NCBI RefSeq assembly: GCF_004363045.1
Contig: NZ_SNYJ01000005.1
Coordinates: forward strand, 208,281 to 272,280
DNA from: Aureibacillus halotolerans
GTDB lineage: Bacteria > Bacillota > Bacilli > Bacillales > DSM-28697
Length of the DNA stretch: 64,000 bases
Direction of reading: 5' to 3'
Position 1 is the first letter of the stretch, and each line of letters begins with the position of its first letter. Position numbers and translations under genes: made by a program. Under the pieces are notes generated by a model. It ran no database searches. It worked only from the letters and a program-made list of their open reading frames with translations, and was not told the origin of the DNA. Below are positions 35,034-44,047 of this stretch, one piece after another.

Positions 35034-35923
35034 TATACTTTTTCTCCATTCTGTCTGTTCATTGATAGGGGCACGTCGAGAATGACGGACACGCCAGCTG
35101 GGTCTTGGATTGATAGTGAGCCATCATTTTCAGTCTGGACAGGAATGTTGGCAGCTGTTAAACGAGCGAGCGTTTGCTTGCGGCTCTTCTCGGTCGGAAA
35201 GACAATGGAATAAGATAACAATCCGACACTGTTTTTTGGCAAAGGTGCTGTGCCTGCCCAAAGATTGTAGGCGACATGGTGGTGATACCCTCCAGTGGCC
35301 ACGAATTGAGCACCAGCATGCTGCCAATCCGACATGAGCTGAAAGCCAAGACCGTCGACGTATAGTCTCTTTGCAGCAACCAAATCATTGACATGAAGAT
35401 GAATATGACCTAGAACTGTTGCTTTCGGTACACCTTCCCAGGGAACACCATCAGCTTCCTCAAGCAACGCCTGAAGATCAATCGCACGATTGTCCATCTG
35501 AACCAGACCTTCTGTGTCGTAGGTCCATGTGTCTCGTGGTCGGTCACAATAAACCTCAATGCCATGGCCATCAGGATCTGAAAAATACAATGCCTCACTG
35601 ACCAAATGGTCGGCTTGACCGAGGCGAATCTGTTTCTCAATAAGGCGACGAAGGACAACGGCAAGCGCCTTTCGCGACGGCACAAGAAGGGCGAAATGAT
35701 ACAAGCCAATGGCAGATCGTTGAGGCGCAACTTTTGCATCAGGAACCTCTTTTATTTTCAGAAGGACCGTCTTTCCGTCAGCGGTAAAGGACGCCTCGTT
35801 GGCGGTTTGCTCGGCAATACGAAGCCCAACGACGTTTTCATAAAAATCTATCGATGTCACCAAATGGCGAACGGTTAACACGACATTTTCCAAACGAATG
35901 GATGGGTCAAGTAAAGCAGTCAT
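35033..35923 (-). CDS. catE: Glyoxalase-fold dioxygenase (CatE-like catechol 2,3-dioxygenase)
   Basis: 296-residue protein with two vicinal-oxygen-chelate modules, about residues 8-125 (IRLENVVLTVRHL, FSDPDGHGIEVYCDRP) and 168-288 (LGHIHLHVNDLVAAK, GGYHHHVAYNLW). The HIHLH, HHH and a C-terminal acidic residue are candidate iron ligands. This is the layout of CatE, which opens the ring of catechol and detoxifies it. Coupled to the DoxX gene. A ring-opening activity on another diphenol or a glyoxalase function is possible. Confidence 0.85.
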   Translation of the reverse strand: MTALLDPSIRLENVVLTVRHLVTSIDFYENVVGLRIAEQTANEASFTADGKTVLLKIKEVPDAKVAPQRSAIGLYHFALLVPSRKALAVVLRRLIEKQIRLGQADHLVSEALYFSDPDGHGIEVYCDRPRDTWTYDTEGLVQMDNRAIDLQALLEEADGVPWEGVPKATVLGHIHLHVNDLVAAKRLYVDGLGFQLMSDWQHAGAQFVATGGYHHHVAYNLWAGTAPLPKNSVGLLSYSIVFPTEKSRKQTLARLTAANIPVQTENDGSLSIQDPAGVSVILDVPLSMNRQNGEKV

Positions 35924-35987
35924 ACCATCACCTCATTTTTAGAATTCCTTTACTTAAGTATTGCTGATCTGCATTGGAATGGGAAGT

Positions 35988-36013
35988 AGGTACTTTAAAG
36001 TGGTATAGTACCT
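35988..36013. promoter_or_regulatory. Inverted repeat upstream of catE, candidate quinone-responsive operator
   Basis: AGGTACT and AGTACCT form perfect 7-bp arms separated by 12 bases, 65 bases upstream of the catE start. In B. subtilis catDE is repressed by the MarR/DUF24-type regulators YodB and CatR. The site is a plausible equivalent; no such regulator gene is in the window. Confidence 0.45.
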
Positions 36014-36048
36014 TTGATGATACTAATGGGTAGCCATTGCCTTGAAGG

Positions 36049-36192
36049 ATGAACGAGTTTGCACAAGATGAACAGGAAAATTATAAGGGGATCACTATAA
36101 TTGACCATAAAGAACAATTGAACATTGTGAAACATAATGAATGCCTCGTACGTATAGAGAATATAGAAAACGATCATAACAATGAAGAATGA
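36049..36192 (+). CDS. Small acidic ORF, 47 aa, possibly real
   Basis: ATG 36049 to TGA 36192, reading a hydrophilic protein (MNEFAQDEQENYKGITIID at the start, acidic Asn-rich tail). Its stop is 15 bases before the start of the following 599-aa membrane protein and just before that gene's ribosome site, as in an operon. Against it: AAGG abuts the ATG directly, so translation initiation would be poor. It may be a small gene or the 3' end of a decayed one. Confidence 0.35.
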   Translation: MNEFAQDEQENYKGITIIDHKEQLNIVKHNECLVRIENIENDHNNEE

Positions 36193-36207
36193 TAAAGGAG
36201 GACGCCT

Positions 36208-38007
36208 ATGTTCGCGTGGATAGTGCTCGGTGCCCTGACATGTTTAAACTTAAACGTTGTCACTTGGAGAAATGCGCTGAAAGTAAAGAAAAAATCATTT
36301 TTTGTCATGCAGGTCACACGGTATGTTATTGGTCTTATCATTAGTTTTTTCCTCGTCTACGTCTTATTAATTGACCGCACGATGACAGGGTTTATCACGA
36401 CCTTTGGGTATGTGATTGCGATCAATCTACTGCTTACGTCAGTTGGCGAAGCATACACAAAAGAAGGTAAGCGGAGGAAAGGAAAGGGCACAAGGAGTGG
36501 CTTGGTTGGAACAGTGCTGTTGCTTGGGCTTTTATTCATGAATTTTGTGTACCCATGGATGCATGTTAAGGATCTTGCAGCGCTTGGCGGCATTAAACAA
36601 AGCGATGAACAAATTGCGTCAGTGACAGAAGAGGCTGTACGGTCTGTACCATACTCCTATGCCCGATACAAATCAGAAATTGTGTTCGGCAACATCGAAA
36701 ACTACTCGTATTACGAGCTTGGTGAATCATCCGTCCAAAAAATTGATGGCGAATTGTTTTGGGTGTCTCCCATTGAATATGCCAATCTTTGGCGTTGGTG
36801 GTCTGCAGATAGCTCACCAGGTTATATTATGGTGAGTGCAGAGGATCCGAACGCGGAAGCTCAGCTTGTCGATGATCATCAGATGACGTATGTTCCAAGT
36901 GCCTTTTTTGGTGAAAACCTCGAACGCCATGTGCGTCAGGCATATCCTGAGGCTATTCTCATTGACCAAAGCTTTGAGCCTAACGATGAAGGCAAGCCTT
37001 TCTATGCCTACTCTTATGCTAGTTATTCACACTATCGTTCCGCGCCAGAAGCAGAAGGCGTTATACTCGTCGATGCCATCACTGGTGAAATGCAGCAGTA
37101 TGCACTTGGAGAGCAGCCTGAATTTGTGGACAACGCCTTGCATTACAAGCTTGCACTTGATTATGCCAAATGGTACGGCAAGTACCGTAATGGCTTTTGG
37201 AATTCAATCTTTGCTAAAAAAGGTGTCCATGAACCGACAAGCGATGAGGAAATGATCGGTGTGCTAGGCGAAAATGGCGAATTGTTCTGGATGATCGATC
37301 ATATGAGACCAAATCAAGACTCAAATACAATGGTTGGGTTTTCAATGGTCAATACGAGCACCGGCGAGTTTGTGTATTATACAGGTTCAGCAGGTCTCTT
37401 AAACGCAAAGGGAGCAGAGGAGGTTGTCAACAAGTCCTTCCAACGAGAACAATGGATAGGGCAGCAACCGGTCCTTTACTCGGTTTTCGACAACTACACA
37501 TGGGTCATCCCTGTCGTTGATGGCAACGGACTGATGCGTGAAATTGCCCTTGTACACGCTGAGACAGGAAAAGTGGCGCATGGCACTTCTCGCAAGGAAG
37601 CGTTTGACCGTTATCGTCAGATGCTCGCCCAGGATCTAGGTCAAGATGATTACCTTCCGAGCGATGTCCTAGAGGAGGAAACCGTTGAAGGAGAAGTGTA
37701 CCGCATAAGCTCTACATTCAGCTCAACGCTCATTCAAATGCTCGTCCAAGGCGAAACAAGAGTGATTGAAATTGATGTTAGTAAGGTGCCAGAAGCGGTG
37801 TTTATTCAAGAAGGAGATGTTGTTCGTGTGAAGGCGATCGACACAGCGGACAATATTCTTAGTGTGACCGAATTAACGAACGTGACGGTGGAAAGTGAAT
37901 TCGGCACAGTCGACGAATTCACCATTGATCCTGAAAACGGGAGTGAAACTGAGGGAGAAACAGAAACTGAGACGCCTTCGCAAGAAAATGAAGACCCAAC
38001 AGAATAA
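36208..38007 (+). CDS. Large membrane-anchored protein of unknown function, 599 aa
   Basis: Four predicted membrane helices in the first 118 residues (about 2-20, 31-53, 60-78, 99-117), followed by a large extracytoplasmic part. That part contains repeated units of PepSY-like style (ITGEMQQYALGEQPEFVDNA, STGEFVYYTG, ETGKVAHGTSRKEAFDRY), a beta-rich domain near 480-565 and a Glu/Thr-rich acidic tail. I do not recognise a named family. Start ATG 36208 follows AAAGGAGG. Single gene with its own terminator. A role in envelope binding or sensing is only a guess. Confidence 0.8.
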   Translation: MFAWIVLGALTCLNLNVVTWRNALKVKKKSFFVMQVTRYVIGLIISFFLVYVLLIDRTMTGFITTFGYVIAINLLLTSVGEAYTKEGKRRKGKGTRSGLVGTVLLLGLLFMNFVYPWMHVKDLAALGGIKQSDEQIASVTEEAVRSVPYSYARYKSEIVFGNIENYSYYELGESSVQKIDGELFWVSPIEYANLWRWWSADSSPGYIMVSAEDPNAEAQLVDDHQMTYVPSAFFGENLERHVRQAYPEAILIDQSFEPNDEGKPFYAYSYASYSHYRSAPEAEGVILVDAITGEMQQYALGEQPEFVDNALHYKLALDYAKWYGKYRNGFWNSIFAKKGVHEPTSDEEMIGVLGENGELFWMIDHMRPNQDSNTMVGFSMVNTSTGEFVYYTGSAGLLNAKGAEEVVNKSFQREQWIGQQPVLYSVFDNYTWVIPVVDGNGLMREIALVHAETGKVAHGTSRKEAFDRYRQMLAQDLGQDDYLPSDVLEEETVEGEVYRISSTFSSTLIQMLVQGETRVIEIDVSKVPEAVFIQEGDVVRVKAIDTADNILSVTELTNVTVESEFGTVDEFTIDPENGSETEGETETETPSQENEDPTE

Positions 38008-38019
38008 TTATTGCAAAGC

Positions 38020-38050
38020 AAAGCAGCTGAGACATTTGGCTGCTTTTTTT
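38020..38050 (+). terminator. Terminator of the 599-aa gene
   Basis: AAAGCAGC pairs with GCTGCTTT around TGAGACATTTG, followed by a T run. Confidence 0.8.
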
Positions 38051-38139
38051 AATCTGTAGATCATTGAGCTTCTGCATGCAGTACGATACACTTTTGTAAG
38101 AAACATTAAAAAATTAAAAATAGAAAGGCTGGGAAGATA

Positions 38140-39057
38140 ATGAGTGAAGAACGTACAGCGTTTTTTCGTGATCCTGTTCATGACGGTGCGGCAGATCCAA
38201 CAATTATTTTCAACGAGCAAGAGAAACAATGGTGGATGGTATACACCAATCGTCGTGCAGATGCGCCGGGAGCGGGGGTTTCTTGGGTGCACGGAACGGA
38301 TTTAGGAGCGGCATCATCAAAGGATGGCGTTCACTGGACGTATCGAGGCGTGCTTCAAGGGTTGGCTGTAGAGCCCGGTCGCAATACGTTCTGGGCACCG
38401 GAAATTATCCGCCACGAAGGCATTTATCATATGTATGTTAGCTACATACAAGGAGTTCCAGATGAATGGGCGGGGCACTTGCGTCAAATCCTCCATTACA
38501 CGAGCGCCAATCTCTGGGACTGGACGTATCAATCAACACTTGAGCTTAGTTCTGAGAAAGTGATCGATGCGGCGATCGCTACACTTCCCGATGGACGTTT
38601 TCGTATGTGGTATAAAGATGAGGTCAATCATTCACATACGTATGCTGCGGACAGTACGGATCTGTACAGTTGGAAAGTTGTAGGTCCGGTCATTACGGAG
38701 TTCCCTCATGAAGGAGCGAATGTGTTTGTCTGGAAGGAGTCCTACTGGCTCATTGTCGACTCTTGGGCAGGTCAAGTGATGTACAAGTCTGAAGATGGGG
38801 AGGCATGGGAGAAACAGACGACCATCCTAACAGAAAATGGGGTGCTGGAGGATGATCAAGGACCGGGATTGCATGCAGACGTGCTCGTACACGAGGGTCG
38901 CGCTATCATTTATTATTTTACACATCCAAGCTGGAGGAGAGGTCTCTCGCAAAATACATATGAAACGAGAAGGTCCTCTATTTTAGCTGCAGAACTCGTG
39001 CTGACTCATGGGAAGCTAACATGCCCACGCCAAACAAATATTCGAGTATTAACATAA
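38140..39057 (+). CDS. GH43-like five-bladed propeller glycosidase, intracellular
   Basis: 305-residue protein with blades typical of GH43/GH32 superfamily enzymes: N-terminal DGAADPTIIFNEQEKQWWM carrying the catalytic base Asp, AASSKDGVHWTYRGV, FWAPEIIRHEGIYHMYVSY with a conserved Glu, RMWYKDE with the likely proton donor, and GPGLHADVLVH. Repeated SxDG/W-x-Y motifs fit the propeller. No signal peptide, so it would act on imported oligosaccharides. The family hydrolyses arabinose, xylose, galactose or fructose linkages; the substrate is unresolved. Start ATG 38140. Confidence 0.78.
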   Translation: MSEERTAFFRDPVHDGAADPTIIFNEQEKQWWMVYTNRRADAPGAGVSWVHGTDLGAASSKDGVHWTYRGVLQGLAVEPGRNTFWAPEIIRHEGIYHMYVSYIQGVPDEWAGHLRQILHYTSANLWDWTYQSTLELSSEKVIDAAIATLPDGRFRMWYKDEVNHSHTYAADSTDLYSWKVVGPVITEFPHEGANVFVWKESYWLIVDSWAGQVMYKSEDGEAWEKQTTILTENGVLEDDQGPGLHADVLVHEGRAIIYYFTHPSWRRGLSQNTYETRRSSILAAELVLTHGKLTCPRQTNIRVLT

Positions 39058-39125
39058 AAGACACTTGTTTCTCGAGAGAAAACAAGGCTACAATGAGGAA
39101 AACTCTGTGTAAGGGGGCGTTTATT

Positions 39126-39650
39126 TTGGCGAAGCTTCAACTAATTACACCAAATGTAGCTTATGAGCAGGACTATAAGGCCTTTTACCAAGATTGGCAA
39201 GACAGTGGTCGTGCAATCATCCCATCCGTTGCCAAAGACCTTCCTGCCGATTTTGCTGGCTACGTGCAACGGCTTAATGATAATGCTCAGGGCATTGGCT
39301 TAGAGGAAGGAATCGTGCCGAATTCAACCTTCTGGCTCGTCAATGAAGAAAACAATGAGGTTCTCGGTGCAGTCAATATCCGTCATCAACTGACGCCTTA
39401 TTTGGAACGAGTCGGTGGCCATATCGGTTTTGGCTTGCGTCCGACTGCTAGAGGCAAAGGGTATGCGAAGACAATGCTAGCACTGTCGCTAAAGGAAGCT
39501 AAATCGTTGGAGTTAGAAAAAGTGTTAATTACATGTGACGTTGATAACGTGACATCTGAGAAGACGATCTTGAAAAATGGCGGTCGACGAAGCACTGATG
39601 AACAGACGGAGGAAGGAATCATCGTTCATCGCTTTTGGATTGATCTATAA
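39126..39650 (+). CDS. GNAT family N-acetyltransferase, 174 aa
   Basis: Acetyltransferase with WLVNEENNEVLGAVNIRHQLTPYLERVGGHIGFGL (strands 2-4 in outline), the acetyl-CoA loop RPTARGKGYAKTMLALSL and the C-terminal SEKTILKNGG. I place the start at TTG 39126, which AAGGGGGCG precedes at good spacing; upstream in-frame codons overlap the end of the glycosidase gene. Substrate unknown. Probably transcribed with or just after the glycosidase gene. Confidence 0.87.
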   Translation: MAKLQLITPNVAYEQDYKAFYQDWQDSGRAIIPSVAKDLPADFAGYVQRLNDNAQGIGLEEGIVPNSTFWLVNEENNEVLGAVNIRHQLTPYLERVGGHIGFGLRPTARGKGYAKTMLALSLKEAKSLELEKVLITCDVDNVTSEKTILKNGGRRSTDEQTEEGIIVHRFWIDL

Positions 39651-39662
39651 TTAAAACAAAGT

Positions 39663-39706
39663 GGGCTGTCTGAGAAGTTGAAATTGACTTTAAGGCAGCC
39701 TTTTGA
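39663..39706 (+). terminator. Terminator of the GNAT gene
   Basis: GGCTGTCT pairs with AGGCAGCC (one G-U pair) across a long loop that is itself partly paired, followed by TTTT. Confidence 0.5.
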
Positions 39707-39771
39707 CTTGTGTCGTGCCGAAGATAGTCAAATGTTACGTTTGTCGTAAAATTTTCACGACAACTTTCATT

Positions 39772-39945
39772 AAAAGAATACACGATGAGGTACTTTCGAA
39801 TCGATGCTGCACTTGTACCCTTTAGTGTGAAAGCGAGCGTATGGCAGCATGTATTAAAAGCAACCCCGACAATGTATTTCAGGTTTACCCATTTACATCT
39901 AAGCGTGTCTGCCAAATGTCAGGTGCGAAAGTTGAGTTTACCCGA
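39772..39945 (-). repeat. Decayed composite repeat: modules C and D without A and B
   Basis: 39772-39830 matches the module C sequence near 48147-48180 (ACGATGAGGTACTTTCGAAT, then GCACTTGTACCC). 39903-39940 matches module D at 52078-52113 (GCGTGTCTGCCAAATGT, then GTGCGAAAGTTGAGT). The A and B modules that normally lie between them are missing. The order and sense are those of the reverse copies. Confidence 0.65.
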
Positions 39946-40062
39946 TTAAACGAAATTTAGATTTATGTATAAAACATCACAACCGTCAAATGCTATACAT
40001 ATGGTCGTTTTTTTTAGAACACATCTGGGTAAATAGTAAACAAGAGAGGAGGCGGATAACGC

Positions 40063-40203
40063 ATGTGGACTCTGATTGTGATATTATTATTGCTTTGGCT
40101 CCTAGGCTTTATTTTCAAAATAGCTGGCGGGTTCATCCATATATTGCTCATTATTGCAGCAATTGTTATCGTCTATCGATTGGTCATTGGACGAAAACGT
40201 TAG
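40063..40203 (+). CDS. Small lmo0937-family membrane protein, 46 aa
   Basis: A 46-residue protein starting MWTLIVILLLLWLLGFIF, with two membrane helices separated by KIAGG and ending in the basic VIGRKR. This matches the lmo0937-type family of tiny membrane proteins found across Firmicutes, function unknown, often stress related. Strong GAGAGGAGGCGG ribosome site upstream of ATG 40063 and a clean terminator after it. Confidence 0.8.
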   Translation: MWTLIVILLLLWLLGFIFKIAGGFIHILLIIAAIVIVYRLVIGRKR

Positions 40204-40224
40204 CAACATTCTATAGTGAGAGCT

Positions 40225-40249
40225 GCTCGCCAGCAATGGCGAGCTTTTT
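40225..40249 (+). terminator. Terminator of the lmo0937-type gene
   Basis: GCTCGCC pairs with GGCGAGC around AGCAAT, followed by five T. Confidence 0.9.
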
Positions 40250-40381
40250 GTTTCATGGGACAGATAAAATTCGCTCGTCTTCAATGAGATGTTGGCGTAA
40301 GAGGACATTATGTCCCATCTGGTTACAGAACCTTATAAAGCGTGAGAGAAGCAAATAGACAAACTAAGAGGGAGGTTGACT

Positions 40382-41338
40382 GTGATTAGATCAATGGGGA
40401 TGACCAAAAAAGGGGTCATGTTAAATGATGTAGACGTGCAACGTTTAATGATGCCTGACATGAAGTGGTATTGGGTTGATATGGAAGCGCCAGATGTAGA
40501 TGAAGCTTCACTGATGGCAGGTGTTTTTAAATTTCATTCACTTGCGATTGAGGATTGCTTCAATGATCTGCAGCGGCCAAAGATTGATTCTTATGCGTCG
40601 CACAATTTTTTCGTCCTTCATGCGTTAAATAAAAAAACGCTCGAGGCGGAAGAGGTGGATTGCTTTGTAGGAAAGAATTTTCTAGTCACCGTTCATATGA
40701 ATGAGTCTCCTGGTATAAATAAACTTTGGACTCAAGTCCAAGGGGGAAGCCTTAAAGGGGATGGGGCCGCCATATTGTTTTATCGCGTGGTCGACCAGCT
40801 TGTGGATGAGTATTTCCCCATTCTTTATCGCATGGAAGATCGACTTGATCATATTGAGGACAACGTTAATTCGAAATCATATGGTTCGCTTATAGATGAA
40901 GTATTTAATATTCGCAGTCAACTGTTACATATTCGGCGGACGGTTTTGCCAATGAGAGACCTGTTGTATCGCATGCTGAACCTTGAGTCCTTATCCCATA
41001 TACAAGCGCACAAAGCCTATTTCCGCGACATTCACGATCACCTTTTAAAATTAACTGAGCTTGTTGAATCATCACGTGAAATGACATCTGACATGCGTGA
41101 TAGCTACCAAACGATTAATTCTAACCGTATGAATCAAATTATGATGACACTGACCATTGTGTCGACGATTTTTATCCCATTGACCTTTATTGCCGGTGTC
41201 TATGGCATGAATTTCGCTTATATGCCAGAGCTTCAAACGTCATATGGGTATTTTGTTGCACTGATCGTCATGGCTCTGATTACAATTATTATGCTCTGGC
41301 ATTTTAAACGCAAAGGATGGTTTGACATATTTAAATAG
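40382..41338 (+). CDS. corA: CorA-family magnesium/divalent cation transporter
   Basis: Homopentameric inner-membrane channel for Mg2+ or Co2+. Cytoplasmic domain of about 255 residues, then two C-terminal helices with the signature GMN in VYGMNFAYMPE (about residues 274-284) between them and a basic tail KRKGWFDIFK. About 318 residues, normal. GTG 40382 is six bases after GAGGGAGG. No riboswitch was seen in the short upstream region. Monocistronic. Confidence 0.93.
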   Translation: MIRSMGMTKKGVMLNDVDVQRLMMPDMKWYWVDMEAPDVDEASLMAGVFKFHSLAIEDCFNDLQRPKIDSYASHNFFVLHALNKKTLEAEEVDCFVGKNFLVTVHMNESPGINKLWTQVQGGSLKGDGAAILFYRVVDQLVDEYFPILYRMEDRLDHIEDNVNSKSYGSLIDEVFNIRSQLLHIRRTVLPMRDLLYRMLNLESLSHIQAHKAYFRDIHDHLLKLTELVESSREMTSDMRDSYQTINSNRMNQIMMTLTIVSTIFIPLTFIAGVYGMNFAYMPELQTSYGYFVALIVMALITIIMLWHFKRKGWFDIFK

Positions 41339-41370
41339 CATTTATTGTGCAGAATTGTGGATCATCAATA

Positions 41371-41411
41371 AAAAAACGGAGTGCGCTGTCTTTTGCGCGC
41401 TTCGTTTTTTC
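41371..41411. terminator. Bidirectional terminator between corA and the small membrane gene
   Basis: AAAAAACGGAGTGCGC pairs with GCGCGCTTCGTTTTTT, with A and T runs giving termination in both directions. Confidence 0.8.
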
Positions 41412-41418
41412 GTGGGCA

Positions 41419-41586
41419 TCATGTGTCTAACAACGGCCATAAATACGATAAGCTAATGATGAATACAGCAATATAAAACAGGATGGGAAACCAAGGCTTC
41501 ACCGCGGTATTCGCTAAAGTGACGACACGGTAAATGGCATACGCGCAAACGACGATCCAAGCAATCGTGACCAATAGCGCCGGCAT
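41419..41586 (-). CDS. Small membrane protein, 55 aa
   Basis: Two hydrophobic helices (MPALLVTIAWIVVCAYAIY and PWFPILFYIAVFIISLSYL) joined by a short basic loop; unknown function. ATG 41586 follows GAGGAGG; a GTG 15 bases upstream lies before that site. It lies between the corA terminator and the esterase gene on the same strand, 85 bases from the latter. Confidence 0.65.
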   Translation of the reverse strand: MPALLVTIAWIVVCAYAIYRVVTLANTAVKPWFPILFYIAVFIISLSYLWPLLDT

Positions 41587-41671
41587 GCTTTTCCTCCTCA
41601 CGGTTAGGCATACGCTCAGTCCATAAAGCCTATGCTTAAGTCTGGAGAAATAGACGGCAACTGTGCATTTT

Positions 41672-42514
41672 TTAGAGATGTTTTTTTAACCACGTCATGG
41701 CGAGGTCAAACCACGGCTGAATGGATGGATTGATCTGATGCGTATGACTTGACGTCTGGTCATTTGCTAACGATAAGCCATGAGGACCATTTTCAAACAC
41801 ATGTAACTCATAAGGCACAGCATGCTTTGCTAATTCGGATGCAAATCGTAATGAATTCTCAGCAAAGACACGAGTATCCTCTGCCGTATGCCATAAAAAG
41901 GTTGGCGGTGTCACCGCGGAAACAAAGTGAGCAGTGTTTTGCGTTTGTACCTCATCTTCTGTAGGATCTGCGGTTCCAAGCAATGCGAGGCAGCAATCCG
42001 GATCTGCAATGCGTTGAAGATGAGGCCCCATTAAACGAAGATCAATCACAGGGTATGCAAGAATGAGCGCATTTGGTTTGAAGAAGGAAGGTTCCATTTG
42101 ATAATGTTCTTGCAACAAATCATCATTCCAGTGCACGCCAATCGAGGCAGCCAAGTGACCGCCTGCTGAAAAGCCACAGACGGCAATGCGCTCAGGGTCA
42201 AGATGCCATTCATTTGCGTGTTCTCTCACCAATTTTAAGGCGCCAGCAACATCCAGCAGTGGCTGAGGATGGAGAGACCCACCTGTTGAATGTGTGTGAT
42301 AACGAAGGACAAAGGCGTGGAAACCGGCTGCTGCAAACCGTAGGGCAACCGGTTCCCCCTCACGGTCGGACGTTCGCTGGTATGCGCCACCCGGACAAAT
42401 GATAACGGCAGGTCTTGAATGAGTCGCGGTCACCTCTTTGACTTCATCTAGGATATAGGAGGTAAGAGTAATAGCGTCATTGTTCGGATCTAAATTAAAT
42501 GTTTGCGTTTTCAT
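41672..42514 (-). CDS. Alpha/beta hydrolase, acetyl-esterase type
   Basis: 280-residue serine esterase. Oxyanion-hole segment IICPGGAYQ at 39-46, nucleophile elbow GFSAGGH at 114-120 (Ser116), Asp in LWHTAEDTRVF and His in NGPHGLSLA complete the triad. The pattern is that of carbohydrate acetyl-esterases (BD-FAE/xylan-esterase-like). No signal peptide, so it may deacetylate imported oligosaccharides, which fits the sugar-uptake genes nearby. Start ATG 42514 follows AGAAGGAAGGG. Confidence 0.85.
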   Translation of the reverse strand: MKTQTFNLDPNNDAITLTSYILDEVKEVTATHSRPAVIICPGGAYQRTSDREGEPVALRFAAAGFHAFVLRYHTHSTGGSLHPQPLLDVAGALKLVREHANEWHLDPERIAVCGFSAGGHLAASIGVHWNDDLLQEHYQMEPSFFKPNALILAYPVIDLRLMGPHLQRIADPDCCLALLGTADPTEDEVQTQNTAHFVSAVTPPTFLWHTAEDTRVFAENSLRFASELAKHAVPYELHVFENGPHGLSLANDQTSSHTHQINPSIQPWFDLAMTWLKKHL

Positions 42515-42562
42515 TTTATCCCTTCCTTCTGTTGGTGTCTTTAGTGTATCAAAGTGCGTGAA

Positions 42563-42598
42563 TACAAAAAAGAGACCCGAAGGCCCCTCTTCAAAAAC
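42563..42598 (-). terminator. Possible terminator of brnQ
   Basis: On the minus strand AAGAGGGG...TCTCTTTTTT forms an imperfect hairpin (outer five pairs, internal loop, CC-TTC-GG tip) followed by six T. Confidence 0.5.
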
Positions 42599-42709
42599 GA
42601 AACTGCTTGCTTAGGCAAAAATGAAAAATGTTACTTTCAAGACGTAAAACCTTGGTAGATGAGCGCATGAGTACAACCAAAGCGATGCTATGAAAAGAGC
42701 GAGCGTTTC

Positions 42710-44047
42710 TCAAGTTGCGTACTTTTTCCCCTTGCCAAACAGATAAGAGCATAGATAGCCAAGGACTGCTCCTACAAGGGCTGGAACAAGCCACCCAAGT
42801 CCCTGAGCGTAAAGAGGAAGAATTTGTTTGAATACATTCGTAACCACCGGAATCTCGATGCCAGCTGCTTTTAAGCCATCAAATAAACTAATTACCAACG
42901 TGAGCAGGAGGCTCATTTGATAGACAGCTGCCCGTCCTCCAAACAATCGATGCAAAAAGGTCAGCAGTATGATGACAATCGCCAAAGGATATATTGTGGA
43001 CAAGACTGGCACAGAAATCGAGATTAATTCCGAAAGTCCGATATTGGCAAAGACTGCACTAAACACCGAAAGAATAATTGCAATAACGGAATACGACACA
43101 TTGGGCATTAGTTTACTGAAATATGCCGCACAAGCCGTTGTGAGTCCAATGCTCGTTGTGAGGCAGGCCAGGGTGACAATTAATCCGAGCAAAATGTTGC
43201 CAGCAGCTCCATAGTAGCTGTTTGCAACGAGTGCAAGTACAGTGCCACCATTATCAAGGAGCCCAAGAGTTGATACGCTTGTAGCGCCTGTATAGGAAAT
43301 CGACGTGTAAATGATCGCTAGAAATACGGCCGCAATAATGGCTGCGCTTGCTGCTGCGCCTAGCAATTTTTTTCTAGATGTGACTCCCTTGGCTTGAATG
43401 GCTTGAATGACGATAATACCAAACACTAGCGATGCTAAGATATCCATTGTCAAATAGCCTTGTTGGAACCCTTCTGAAAAGGGATGTACAGCATATTGTT
43501 CAGAGGGTTCTTGAAAGCTTCCCAGTGGTTGAACAAATACAGTCACAATGAGCACACCAAGAAAGACGAGCAAAAATGGTGTCAAGTATTTTCCAACAAT
43601 ATCTACAATCTTCGCAGGCTTTAAGGCTAAGAAGCAAGTAACGCCGAAGTATAAGATGGTAAACATAAACAGCACCCAAGGGTGGCTACCGTCAGATAGA
43701 AACGGCGTGACCGCAATTTCGTAAGAGGTGCTTCCGGTTCGTGGCATCGCAAATAATGGACCAATAGATAAGTACAACACCGTTGTGAAAATAAGACCGA
43801 AAACGGGATGAACGCGTTGTGTAAGTTCCAGTGCGCTCGTTTTTCCTGACATGCCAAACGCTAATACGCCTAATAAGGGGAGGCCGACACCGGTGACGAG
43901 AAATCCACCATTCGCCCACCACACATGATCTCCAGACAGCTGCCCGAGCATGGCAGGGAAAATAAGGTTGCCTGCTCCGAAAAATAGAGCAAACAACATG
44001 AAGCCTAACGTAAGAATAAACGAAAACGTTACTTTTTGCTCTTTCAA
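42710..44047 (-). CDS. brnQ: Branched-chain amino-acid/Na+ symporter (BrnQ/LIVCS family)
   Basis: About 445 residues with twelve hydrophobic segments. The N-terminus shows the family signature LFFGAGNLIFPAMLGQLSGD, and PRTGSTSYEIAVTPFL, IVVIQAIQAKGVTSRK and TTSIGLTTACAAYFSK follow. It imports leucine, isoleucine and valine with sodium or protons. TTG 44047 is chosen because GTGGAGG precedes it by eight bases; upstream in-frame codons have no site. Monocistronic and divergent from the sugar importer. Confidence 0.92.
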   Translation of the reverse strand: MKEQKVTFSFILTLGFMLFALFFGAGNLIFPAMLGQLSGDHVWWANGGFLVTGVGLPLLGVLAFGMSGKTSALELTQRVHPVFGLIFTTVLYLSIGPLFAMPRTGSTSYEIAVTPFLSDGSHPWVLFMFTILYFGVTCFLALKPAKIVDIVGKYLTPFLLVFLGVLIVTVFVQPLGSFQEPSEQYAVHPFSEGFQQGYLTMDILASLVFGIIVIQAIQAKGVTSRKKLLGAAASAAIIAAVFLAIIYTSISYTGATSVSTLGLLDNGGTVLALVANSYYGAAGNILLGLIVTLACLTTSIGLTTACAAYFSKLMPNVSYSVIAIILSVFSAVFANIGLSELISISVPVLSTIYPLAIVIILLTFLHRLFGGRAAVYQMSLLLTLVISLFDGLKAAGIEIPVVTNVFKQILPLYAQGLGWLVPALVGAVLGYLCSYLFGKGKKYAT

